From contig CANPTT010000021.1 of assembly GCA_947577065.1 (NCBI GenBank), positions 1 to 37,632 on the forward strand: DNA of 37,632 bases. Reading direction: 5' to 3'. Each line of letters opens with the position of its first letter. Position 1 is the stretch's first letter. The notes beneath the pieces were generated by a model, which saw only the letters and a program-made list of their open reading frames with translations, did not search any database and was not told the DNA's origin. A program made the translations under genes and the position numbers. The DNA comes from an uncultured Pseudoflavonifractor sp. Its GTDB lineage: Bacteria; Bacillota; Clostridia; Oscillospirales; Oscillospiraceae. Below are positions 8,167 through 15,424 of the stretch, in pieces.

Positions 8167-8679
8167 TTACAGTACGGTAGCCTTTGGCACCCGGTGAAAG
8201 ACCCACCGGAAAACCAAATATACCATGGGGACAAAGCACAGGCTCCACAGGATCTCCTTCCCTGCCAGCTCCAGCATAGGCCGAAGGGGAGCCGTGCCCA
8301 TCAGAAGCCGGACGGCGATCCGCAGGGCGTCCATAACGACCAGTGCCAACACCGAACAAAGGAAACACCCCACCAGATCCTGGCGCAGCACGTATTGGGA
8401 CAGGAGCCCCGCCCCCAGGCCCAAAAGGGCCATAATAAAGATCATAGCCCCCGGCACGCCGGGGTCCATGGCGTCAAAGATCACTCCCACCGCCAGGGCA
8501 AAGCCGGTCCCGGCGGTGGCCCCCTCCAGGGTCGCCACCGCGATGGCGCACAGGGGCAGGAGCATAGGCTTCACCCCCCAGAGAGGATAGCGGCTCAAAA
8601 GATATGCCTCTAAAAACCAGATCGGCAGAAGCGCCAGGGCATAGGCCAGCCATTTGACAATAAAATCCTTTCTTGTCAT
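8167..8679 (-). CDS. mreD: Rod shape-determining protein MreD
   Basis: A 170-residue integral membrane protein with about five hydrophobic segments. It is weakly conserved in sequence, as MreD proteins are, but lies exactly between mreC and mrdA. MreD is part of the MreBCD-RodA-PBP2 complex that directs lateral wall synthesis. A GGGAGG site lies before ATG 8679, 31 bases after mreC ends. Assignment rests mostly on topology, size and gene order. Confidence 0.92.
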   Translation of the reverse strand: MTRKDFIVKWLAYALALLPIWFLEAYLLSRYPLWGVKPMLLPLCAIAVATLEGATAGTGFALAVGVIFDAMDPGVPGAMIFIMALLGLGAGLLSQYVLRQDLVGCFLCSVLALVVMDALRIAVRLLMGTAPLRPMLELAGKEILWSLCFVPMVYLVFRWVFHRVPKATVL

Positions 8680-8710
8680 ATCCCGGGCCTCCCTTCCGCG
8701 CGAATCCAGC

Positions 8711-9565
8711 CTATTCTACCACGTTAAATTCCTTGATAATAAATACCTGCTCCAGCGTCTCCAGGTCGGCGGCCGGGGTAAGGACGGCATAGTCGCTCAT
8801 CCCCCCCGCGTCGGAGCGGACCTCGGCCACATAGCCCACCAGGAGCCCCGAGGGATAGGCGGCCGTGCCGCCGGACACCAGGCCAGAGGTCAGAACGGTA
8901 TCCCCCGCCAGAAGCCGGGTATCCTGGGGTAGGTAACTCAATTTTAGTTTTCCCTGCCCCATCAGGGTAAAATCTCCCTCTAAAATAGCGGCCTCATCCG
9001 TGCGGGCAATGAGCCCGCCCATCTCCAGGTCTACATCCACCACCGTGAGGAGCGTAGCCCAGTTGAGGCCCGCCTCCGAAATGATCCCCACCAGGTTTCC
9101 GTACTGGTCGATGACGCAGTTCCCCGCCTCCACCCCGGAGGCAGAGCCCTTGCTGACCGTCAAAGTGGAGGACCAGTTAGAGCTTCCCCGGGCGGTGACC
9201 GTGGCGGGCTCGGTGCGCAGCTCGGTGTGCTTTTGCTGAAAGTCCAGCAGATCCCGGAGCCGCTCATTCTCCCGGCTGGCGGCCTCCCCCTCCCGGGCCT
9301 CGGCCCGCAGGCGGGCGTTCTCCTGTCTCAGCGCCTCCAGCTCCTGCTCCATCTGTTCCCGCTCAAAGGCGTCGGAGTATAGCTCCTCGGCCCACTCCAC
9401 CACTGTGTGGATCCCATTTCGGAAGGGAGTGGACACCATCCCGGCCAGGTTGGCAAAGGGATCGGCCATCCCGCCGAAGGTAAAGGACAACACCGCCGCG
9501 ATGAGAGATAAGAGCAGGGCGATGATAAGGATCAGTATTCCGTTTTGTTTGAGAAAATCTTTCAC
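8711..9565 (-). CDS. mreC: Cell shape-determining protein MreC
   Basis: A 284-residue protein with an N-terminal membrane anchor (residues about 11-31), a coiled coil at about 68-112 (EREQMEQELEALRQENARL) and two beta-barrel domains. The segment ARGSSNWSSTLTVSKGSASGVEAGNCV and the GLVSGGTAAYPSGLLVG stretch are hallmark MreC regions. MreC bridges MreB/MreD to the periplasmic PBPs and activates PBP2. It starts at GTG 9565, whose GTGA overlaps the stop of maf, indicating translational coupling. Confidence 0.95.
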   Translation of the reverse strand: MKDFLKQNGILILIIALLLSLIAAVLSFTFGGMADPFANLAGMVSTPFRNGIHTVVEWAEELYSDAFEREQMEQELEALRQENARLRAEAREGEAASRENERLRDLLDFQQKHTELRTEPATVTARGSSNWSSTLTVSKGSASGVEAGNCVIDQYGNLVGIISEAGLNWATLLTVVDVDLEMGGLIARTDEAAILEGDFTLMGQGKLKLSYLPQDTRLLAGDTVLTSGLVSGGTAAYPSGLLVGYVAEVRSDAGGMSDYAVLTPAADLETLEQVFIIKEFNVVE

Positions 9566-10134
9566 GTCAAACAGTCAACTCCAAAATGCTTCAGCACCAG
9601 TCCCAGCCGGTATACCGGCAGGCCCATGACATTGAAATAGTCTCCCCTGATATCCGCCACGAACAGGGCGCCCTTTCCCTGGATCCCATAGGCCCCCGCC
9701 TTGTCCATGGGCTCTCCGGTGGCGATGTAGGCGGTGATCTCGGCGTCGGACAGCTCCCGGAAGGTCACGGTGGTCATAAACCGGTCGGTCTCCTCCCGCT
9801 CCCCCCGGCGAACGGTAAAGCCGGTATAGACCTGATGGGTCGAGCCGGAGAGGAGACCGAGCATGTCGGCCGCCTCCTCCCGGCTGTGGGGCTTTCCCAG
9901 GATAGTATTCCCCTTTGCCACCACTGTATCAGCGGCAATGATAAGGGGCTCAGGACCCTCCAGAGCGGCACAGGCCGCCGCCTTCTCCCGGGAAATGGTC
10001 TCCACCAACAGCCACGGGGCCATCTGGCGGTCCATATGCTCGTCAATGTCCACCGTGCGGACCCGGTAGCGCAGCCCCATCTGCTTCAAAAGCTCCTGCC
10101 GCCTGGGAGACTGAGAGGCTAAAACAATGTCCAT
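9562..10134 (-). CDS. maf: Maf-family nucleotide pyrophosphatase
   Basis: A 190-residue protein when started at ATG 10134 (MDIVLASQSPRRQELLKQMG), the canonical Maf N-terminus. Other conserved regions include ISREKAAA, IIAADTVVAKGN, GKPHSREEAADMLGLLSGSTHQVYTGF and GAYGIQGKGALFV. Maf proteins hydrolyse non-canonical or methylated NTPs (for example dTTP, UTP, m5UTP) to monophosphates and influence septation. The ribosome binding site GGGGAAGG lies inside the 3' end of dut, only two bases separate the genes, and the end overlaps mreC. A longer in-frame start upstream exists but would run into dut. Confidence 0.94.
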   Translation of the reverse strand: MDIVLASQSPRRQELLKQMGLRYRVRTVDIDEHMDRQMAPWLLVETISREKAAACAALEGPEPLIIAADTVVAKGNTILGKPHSREEAADMLGLLSGSTHQVYTGFTVRRGEREETDRFMTTVTFRELSDAEITAYIATGEPMDKAGAYGIQGKGALFVADIRGDYFNVMGLPVYRLGLVLKHFGVDCLT

Positions 10135-10135
10135 C

Positions 10136-10588
10136 CTATGCCTTCCCCGTAGAGCCAAAGCCGCCGGCGCCCCGCGCCGTCTCGTCCAGCTCCTCCACCA
10201 CGTCGATCCGGGCCTGGGTCACCGGGGTGATGACCATCTGGGCAACACGCTCTCCGGGCTGTATGGTGTATTCCTCCCCGGCATAGTTCTGAAGCGCCAC
10301 CACGATCTCCCCCCGGTAGTCGCTGTCCACCACTCCCACGCAGTTTGCGGGAGCAAGGCCATGCTTGACGGCAAGCCCCGAACGGGCATAAATAAGGGCC
10401 ACCCATCCCGGATCGGGAAGGGCGATGGCAAACCCGGTGGGGATGGCCACCCGCTGTCCCGGAGCCACGGTGACCGGTTCGTCAACGCAGGCCCGCAGAT
10501 CCATTCCGGCCGAGCCGGCTGTGGCATACGAAGGGAAGGGGATCTCTTTCCCCAGCTTGGGGGAAAGCGCCTTTATCTTCAGTTCCAT
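10136..10588 (-). CDS. dut: Deoxyuridine 5'-triphosphate nucleotidohydrolase (dUTPase)
   Basis: A 150-residue trimeric-type dUTPase. The five motifs are in order: AGSAGMDLRA, the PTGFAIALP region with ARSGLAVKHGL, GVVDSDYRGEI, RVAQMVI, and the C-terminal arm RGAGGFGSTG. The enzyme converts dUTP to dUMP and PPi, keeping uracil out of DNA and feeding dTMP synthesis. The start ATG 10588 has GAGGAG about 10 bases upstream and sits at the end of the U32 peptidase gene. A longer in-frame extension lies inside that gene and is not used here. Confidence 0.95.
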   Translation of the reverse strand: MELKIKALSPKLGKEIPFPSYATAGSAGMDLRACVDEPVTVAPGQRVAIPTGFAIALPDPGWVALIYARSGLAVKHGLAPANCVGVVDSDYRGEIVVALQNYAGEEYTIQPGERVAQMVITPVTQARIDVVEELDETARGAGGFGSTGKA

Positions 10589-10589
10589 A

Positions 10590-12671
10590 TCATTCCACTC
10601 CTCGATAGTAAAGTCCCCGTGTAAATTCCGCCGGAGCCCACTGGCTTTCGCCCCGATACCTCTCCAGGGCCTGGGCGCACTCCCAAGGGTTCTCGGTGGT
10701 AAACAGCAGCCGGGCATAGGTGAGCCCCACCCGTTTCCAGTCGGGCTTGTCTGCCAAAAAAAGTTTCTTGCTGTTGAGGATCTCGCTGCGGCAGCCGGGG
10801 GCCTTGACCACGGGGAACCGCTCTCCCTTTCGGTCGGTGAGGATATTCTCCCCCTGGCAGGTACACTGGCCCGTGCGGTTTTTGATAATGCAGTTTTCCG
10901 TGATCATAAGGGGCAGCCGGCCGTAGACGACGGCCTCCAGAGGCAGCGCCTTGCTCAGGTCCCGGATCTGAGCAAGCTTCAGCTCAAAGCTGGCGGTGGC
11001 GGAGACAAAGCCCATATGCTTATACTCCTTGAGCGCCTGGGCGTTGAAAACGGGAAGTCCAAAATCTCCCCGAAGGGTATAGCCCAGCTCCCTGGCGGGC
11101 CCCACCATGCCCAGGCCGCCGATAAGAGCCTCGGTGGCCCCCAGGCCGCGGGCCTTTTCCATGTCCTCCAACAGCGGCTTCTTCTCCCGGTCCCAAACCA
11201 CACGGGGCAGAATGACCCCGAGCGCCGTTTCCCGGCTCAGCTTTTTCACGCATTCCGGATGGGCGGCCAGCTCTGCCGCCGGAATGTAGAGAATGGCGGG
11301 CGCTTGACGCAGCAGGTCGGCGCTGACCTGGCCCGCCCGGCGCACCGACACGGTGAGCGCAGGAGGGGCGGCGGGATTTTCATACCGCACCCCCGCCTGA
11401 AACTGCCCCGTACGGACCTGGGCGGCAGCCTGGCGCTGGGCGGACAGCTCCTCCAGCACCTGACGCCGCAGGGCGTTTAGGCTGGCCAAGGGCACATTGA
11501 GCCCCGGCTCCACCAGAGCCCGTACCTCCCGGCAGCGGTAGGGGGTCCCCCCGGTACGGGAGAGCTGCTTCTCTACCTGCTCCGCGGTCAAAGGCAGCGT
11601 CTGGGCGCTCTGGGGCAGGTCTCCGGCGGTGGTAATGACCCGGCCCTCCGGATCCTCCACCCCTACCCGTACCGGCTCCTCCGGGCGGACCATCGCGTAA
11701 AATTTCACGTCCACCCTGGGATTTTCCTGGTTCTGATAGGTCTGCCGGGCCCGGGCAAACAGCTCCTTTGGCTCCGGCGCCTTCTCCTCCCGGACCCCAA
11801 ACATCTCCGGTCCTGTCTGATCGTCAAAGTATCCCCGGGTAAACCCCTGGCGGGAAAAGACCTCCTCCAGCTCACCCATCTCCTCCGGAGTGGGTATACG
11901 GTCTTCCTTTATAAGGGTGGAGTAGATCCGGGTAATGACGGCCACATATTCCGCCCGCTTCATCCGTCCCTCCAGCTTCAGACAGCGGACGCCCATCTTC
12001 CGCAGCTGGCGCAGCCTGTCTGCCAGACAGGCGTCCTTCAGGGAAAGGGGATAGCCGTCCGGCCGCCCGCCCCAGCCGTATTTCATGCGGCAGGGCTGGG
12101 CGCACAGCCCCCGATTGCCGCTTCTCTCCCCCACCACAGCGGAGAAAAAGCACTGCCCGGAGTAGCACATGCACAGGGCCCCATGTCCAAAGACCTCGAT
12201 CTCAATGGGGGAGTGGGTACAAATGTACTCGATCTCACTGGCGGGAAGCTCCCTGGAGAGGACCGCCCTGGTCATCCCCAGATCAGCGCAGAGCTTCACC
12301 CCGTCCAGGTCGTGGACGGTCATCTGCGTGGAGGCGTGGACGGCAAGGTCGGGAGCGGCCTGCCGCACGGCCCGCAGGACCCCCAGGTCCTGGATCAGCA
12401 CCGCGTCCGCCCCCAGCACGGAAGCCCGCCGGGCCAGATCGGCGGCGGCGGGCAGTTCTCTGTCGGTCAAAAGGGTATTGAGGGTCAGATAGACCTTGAC
12501 CCCCCGCAAATGGCAATAGGAGACCGCCGGGGCAAGGTCTGCCTCGGTAAAATTCTTGGCGTTCCGACGGGCGTTAAAGTCGCCGAAGCCCAGATAGACC
12601 GCATCCGCTCCGTTCTGGACGGCAGCGGTCAGCGCCTCGGGGGATCCGGCGGGGGCCAGCAGTTCCAGCAT
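10590..12671 (-). CDS. U32-family peptidase / tRNA- or rRNA-modification type protein
   Basis: A 693-residue protein. The N-terminal half is the U32 domain: LELLAPAGSPEALTAAVQNGADAVYLG, the HASTQMTVHD segment, and the cluster ALCMCYSGQCFFS...RGLCAQPCR whose cysteines probably bind an iron-sulfur cluster. The C-terminal half matches the DUF3656-type extension found in long U32 proteins. Long U32 proteins have been linked to collagen/peptide degradation in older work and, for several relatives (RlhA, TrhP), to hydroxylation of tRNA or rRNA with a prephenate-derived pathway. Which role applies here is not visible. It begins one base after zapA ends, so the two are surely cotranscribed. Confidence 0.93.
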   Translation of the reverse strand: MLELLAPAGSPEALTAAVQNGADAVYLGFGDFNARRNAKNFTEADLAPAVSYCHLRGVKVYLTLNTLLTDRELPAAADLARRASVLGADAVLIQDLGVLRAVRQAAPDLAVHASTQMTVHDLDGVKLCADLGMTRAVLSRELPASEIEYICTHSPIEIEVFGHGALCMCYSGQCFFSAVVGERSGNRGLCAQPCRMKYGWGGRPDGYPLSLKDACLADRLRQLRKMGVRCLKLEGRMKRAEYVAVITRIYSTLIKEDRIPTPEEMGELEEVFSRQGFTRGYFDDQTGPEMFGVREEKAPEPKELFARARQTYQNQENPRVDVKFYAMVRPEEPVRVGVEDPEGRVITTAGDLPQSAQTLPLTAEQVEKQLSRTGGTPYRCREVRALVEPGLNVPLASLNALRRQVLEELSAQRQAAAQVRTGQFQAGVRYENPAAPPALTVSVRRAGQVSADLLRQAPAILYIPAAELAAHPECVKKLSRETALGVILPRVVWDREKKPLLEDMEKARGLGATEALIGGLGMVGPARELGYTLRGDFGLPVFNAQALKEYKHMGFVSATASFELKLAQIRDLSKALPLEAVVYGRLPLMITENCIIKNRTGQCTCQGENILTDRKGERFPVVKAPGCRSEILNSKKLFLADKPDWKRVGLTYARLLFTTENPWECAQALERYRGESQWAPAEFTRGLYYRGVE

Positions 12672-12672
12672 C

Positions 12673-12993
12673 TTACTTTTTCTTCTGGTTCTGGAGGCCG
12701 AAGATCTCCCGCTTGGCCTCGCTGAGCTCCATGTTCAGACGCTTGCTCTCCTCCAGGCTCTCCTTGATCTGGGCGCGAAGATTTTCGGCGTGCTCCAGAC
12801 CCTTGAAATACTCATCGGCCATATTGAGGGCGGCCAGGACGGCGGCGTCGGTGGCGGAGACCTTTCCTCCCTGCCGCACCTCCCGGATCTTGGCGTCCAC
12901 ATGGGCGGCCACCTTTTTCATATAGGCGGCGTCCTCGGAGGCTACCAGCGTATACTCCTGGTCGTCGATGGTCACGGTCACCTTGTTTTGCAC
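12673..12993 (-). CDS. zapA: Cell division protein ZapA
   Basis: A 106-residue protein with the ZapA N-terminal domain (VTVTIDDQEYTLVASEDAAYMKKVA) and a C-terminal coiled coil (about residues 65-106) ending in a basic tail. ZapA crosslinks FtsZ filaments and stabilises the Z ring. It starts with GTG 12993, with a strong AAGGAGGGG site. It leads the long minus-strand cluster of U32 peptidase, dut, maf, mreCD and mrdA, linking division and elongation genes. Confidence 0.93.
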   Translation of the reverse strand: MQNKVTVTIDDQEYTLVASEDAAYMKKVAAHVDAKIREVRQGGKVSATDAAVLAALNMADEYFKGLEHAENLRAQIKESLEESKRLNMELSEAKREIFGLQNQKKK

Positions 12994-13024
12994 GGCGTAC
13001 CCCTCCTTATTTTATCTCTATCGT

Positions 13025-13047
13025 ATTATAGCATAGTACAGGCAAAT
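13025..13047 (-). promoter_or_regulatory. Promoter of the zapA cluster (extended -10)
   Basis: The minus strand carries TGCTATAAT, an extended -10 (TATAAT at 13030-13025), about 30 bases before the zapA GTG. The -35 region is weak (TTTTCA-like). Confidence 0.65.
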
Positions 13048-13223
13048 TGAAAAACAAAAAATTCGTGAATTTTTGAATTTTTCGCCTTTTTTCTCAGATC
13101 GCTCCCATCGAGAAGGGGAAAAACGCGCCCCGGAGAGCCCCGCAAAACGTTCCGCCTGCCGGCCCGATCCTGCGGCGGACATCCAAACCCGCCGTTTTTT
13201 CCTCCTTCCCGTTTACTTTTTTC

Positions 13224-13252
13224 TTTACCTTCCCTCCCTTTTGGTATAGAAT
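13224..13252 (+). promoter_or_regulatory. Probable promoter of the dnaD/dnaI pair
   Basis: TTTACC at 13224-13229 and TAGAAT at 13247-13252 are 17 bases apart and about 40 bases before the start codon. The overlapping TATAGA is an alternative -10. Confidence 0.5.
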
Positions 13253-13294
13253 AGACTTGTAGTTTTATGACCACTCGGAAAGGAGGCGTTTCCC

Positions 13295-14272
13295 ATGTCC
13301 GATCCCACATATCTCCCCGGCAATATTCTGTCTCTGCCCGCCGGAGCGGCGGAGCGGCTCATCACTGCAGGCAGCGGAGACGCCGCCCTTTTGTATCTGT
13401 ATCTTTTGAAAAACGGCGGGCGGTATGAGCCTGCCCACGGGGCCAGGGCGCTGAAATGGGACAGCCCCCGCCTCAGCGCCGCTCTGTCCCTTTTGATCGG
13501 AATGGGGCTTGCCCAGGCTCCCGCCCAGGCCCCCGCGCCTGCCCCGGTCCCGGAGCCGCCCGAGTACTCCGCCGCCGATATCAACCGGGAGCTGGAAAAC
13601 AGCGTCTCCCCCTTTCCCATTCTGGTCCAGGAGGTCCAGCGGCGGCTGGGCAAGGTGCTGTCCACCAGCGATCTGAAAAGCCTCTATACCATCTATGACT
13701 TCTCCGGCCTCCCCCCCGAGGTGATCCTGCTGGCGGTGAGCTGGTCCATTGAGGAATTCCAGCGCAAGTATGGCCCCGGCCACTTCCCCCGGATGCCCCA
13801 GATCCAGCGGGAGGCCATGCTCTGGAAGGAGAAGGGCGTGGATACGGTGGAGAGCGCCGAGGCCCACCTGAAGCGGCTCTCCCTTCTGCGGGAGCGGTCG
13901 GTCCAGATCCTGGCCCTGCTGGATATCCGGGACAGGCCCCCGGTGGCCCGGGAAAGGGAGTATATCACCTCCTGGATAGACATGGGCTTTCCCGACGAGG
14001 CCATTCGTCTGGCCTATGAGAAAACCGTATTGAAAAAGCAGAGTATGAGCTGGCCCTATATGAACTCCATTTTAAAAAATTGGCATGAGAAGGGGCTCCA
14101 CACGGCGAAGGAGATCGCCGCCTCCGACTCCGTCCGGGCTCCTAGGGTCCGGCCAGGCGCCGGAGCCACCGCCCCCCAGCCCTCCGCCCACGGCGAGGCG
14201 GACCGCCGGGCCAGGGAGGACATGGAGCGGCTGAGAGCTTTTCTCAAGCGGCAGGAAAAGGAGGGGAACTGA
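13295..14272 (+). CDS. DnaD-domain replication initiation protein
   Basis: A 325-residue protein with an N-terminal winged-helix-like region (residues about 1-70), a Pro/Ala linker (about 72-88) and one or two DnaD domains. The best is around residues 120-185 (LYTIYDFSGLPPEVILLAVSW...), with a second helical block containing WIDMGFPDEAIRLAYE and SWPYMNSILKNW, the conserved YxxxILxxW signature. DnaD proteins remodel DNA and help load the replicative helicase at oriC or restart sites. An AGGAGG site is well placed. The next gene, a DnaC/DnaI-like loader, starts two bases after the stop, so they act as a pair. Confidence 0.92.
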   Translation: MSDPTYLPGNILSLPAGAAERLITAGSGDAALLYLYLLKNGGRYEPAHGARALKWDSPRLSAALSLLIGMGLAQAPAQAPAPAPVPEPPEYSAADINRELENSVSPFPILVQEVQRRLGKVLSTSDLKSLYTIYDFSGLPPEVILLAVSWSIEEFQRKYGPGHFPRMPQIQREAMLWKEKGVDTVESAEAHLKRLSLLRERSVQILALLDIRDRPPVAREREYITSWIDMGFPDEAIRLAYEKTVLKKQSMSWPYMNSILKNWHEKGLHTAKEIAASDSVRAPRVRPGAGATAPQPSAHGEADRRAREDMERLRAFLKRQEKEGN

Positions 14273-14273
14273 A

Positions 14274-15278
14274 ATGGCATACGATCCCGCCGTGCTCCGC
14301 CGGGCCGCCCAGCGGCTGGAGCAGAGCCGGAAGGCCCGGGAGGAGAGCCGGGAGGAGCTGCGCCGGCAGCTTTATTCCCAGTGTCCCGAATTGGGCGACA
14401 TCGACCGCCAGCTCAAGGGGACCATCCTTGACATCATCACCTCCAGTCTGCGCTCCGGCAGCGATCCCGGTCCCGCCCTTCAGGTCATCCGGGACAAAAA
14501 CATGGATCTCCAGCTCCGCCAGGCTCAGCTCCTGCGGGAACTGGGCTACTCCCCTGACGCGCTGGAGGAGATCCCCGTCTGCAAGACCTGCGGCGATTCG
14601 GGCTGGGTGGGGACCCGGATGTGCCAGTGTCTGAAGAGCCTGTGCGCCCAAGAGCAAGTGAAGGAACTGAGCAAGCTTTTGGATCTGGGAGAGCAGTCCT
14701 TCGACTCCTTTTCCCTGGATTGGTACTCCCCCCTCCCCTGGCCGGGAGAGGTCCTGTCTCCCCGGGAAAACATGGAATTTATCTACGACTTTTGCCTGAA
14801 CTACGCCCACAAGTTCGGAAAGTTCCTTTTCCCCAACCTGTTTTTGACGGGAGAGCCGGGGCTTGGCAAGACCTTTCTCTCCTCCTGTATTGCCCGAACG
14901 GTGGCGGAAAACGGCTTTTCCGTGGTCTACGACACTGCCGTCAATCTTTTTGCCCGGTTTGAGGAACAAAAATTTTCCAGGAACGTCCAAGAGGGACGGG
15001 AGGCCAAAGACGAGACCCGTCGGTATCTGGGCTGCGACCTGCTGATCCTGGACGACCTGGGCAGCGAGCTCACCACCCCCTTTGTTCAGAGCGCCCTCTA
15101 CACCCTTGTCAATTCCCGCCTCACCCAGGGCCGGGCCACGGTGATCTCCTCCAACCTCTCTATGGATGGGATGCGCGTCCGCTATAACGGTCAGACCGCC
15201 TCCCGGCTAGAGGGGGAGTACCGGGCCCTGCGGTTCTACGGGGAGGATATCCGCCTGCAGCGGAAAAGCCGGCTGTGA
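14274..15278 (+). CDS. dnaC: DnaC/DnaI-type helicase loader ATPase
   Basis: A 334-residue protein. The N-terminal third is helical and followed by a Cys pattern (CKTCGDSGWVG...CQC, about residues 102-121) like the zinc-binding region of DnaI. The AAA+ core has Walker A GEPGLGKT (Lys199, Thr200), Walker B LLILDDLGSE, and a sensor region VISSNLS. These ATPases load the DnaB-type replicative helicase. The gene follows the dnaD-like gene by one base with an AGGAGGGG site inside that gene's end. IstB-type transposition ATPases share the core, but the zinc region and the partner make a replication role more likely. Confidence 0.93.
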   Translation: MAYDPAVLRRAAQRLEQSRKAREESREELRRQLYSQCPELGDIDRQLKGTILDIITSSLRSGSDPGPALQVIRDKNMDLQLRQAQLLRELGYSPDALEEIPVCKTCGDSGWVGTRMCQCLKSLCAQEQVKELSKLLDLGEQSFDSFSLDWYSPLPWPGEVLSPRENMEFIYDFCLNYAHKFGKFLFPNLFLTGEPGLGKTFLSSCIARTVAENGFSVVYDTAVNLFARFEEQKFSRNVQEGREAKDETRRYLGCDLLILDDLGSELTTPFVQSALYTLVNSRLTQGRATVISSNLSMDGMRVRYNGQTASRLEGEYRALRFYGEDIRLQRKSRL

Positions 15279-15341
15279 CCGGTAGACAGCCCGCTTCCCC
15301 GCGCGGATCCTCTGGCAAATAAATCCGCCCCAGGGAAATCA

Positions 15342-15370
15342 TTGCTTTTCTTGTAAAAACAGCGTATAAT
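15342..15370 (+). promoter_or_regulatory. Promoter of the first large SLH gene
   Basis: TTGCTT (15342-15347) and TATAAT (15365-15370) are separated by 17 bases and lie about 55 bases before the start codon. Confidence 0.8.
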
Positions 15371-15424
15371 GTGCTCTATAAAATGGCTTACTACCCCATC
15401 TTGAATGTCTGGAGGAAAATACTT

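Larger units (their letters stand above)
12994..13294. other. Divergent intergenic region between zapA and dnaD-like gene
   Basis: About 300 bases with no credible gene. It holds the zapA promoter near 13025-13047 and a likely promoter for the dnaD-like gene near 13224-13252. An AT-rich patch (13045-13100) contains the repeated word GAATTTTT, and a GC-rich patch follows (13115-13195). I see no tRNA, riboswitch or clear terminator. Confidence 0.6.

Noticed and set aside
10589-10717. Longer N-terminal form of dut
   Set aside because: The extension lies inside the U32 peptidase gene, and the conserved dUTPase sequence begins right after ATG 10588 with a ribosome binding site.
13045-13200. Possible 6S-like or other structured RNA upstream of zapA
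   Set aside because: zapA neighbours 6S RNA in some bacteria, but I could not find a convincing long stem with a central bulge here.
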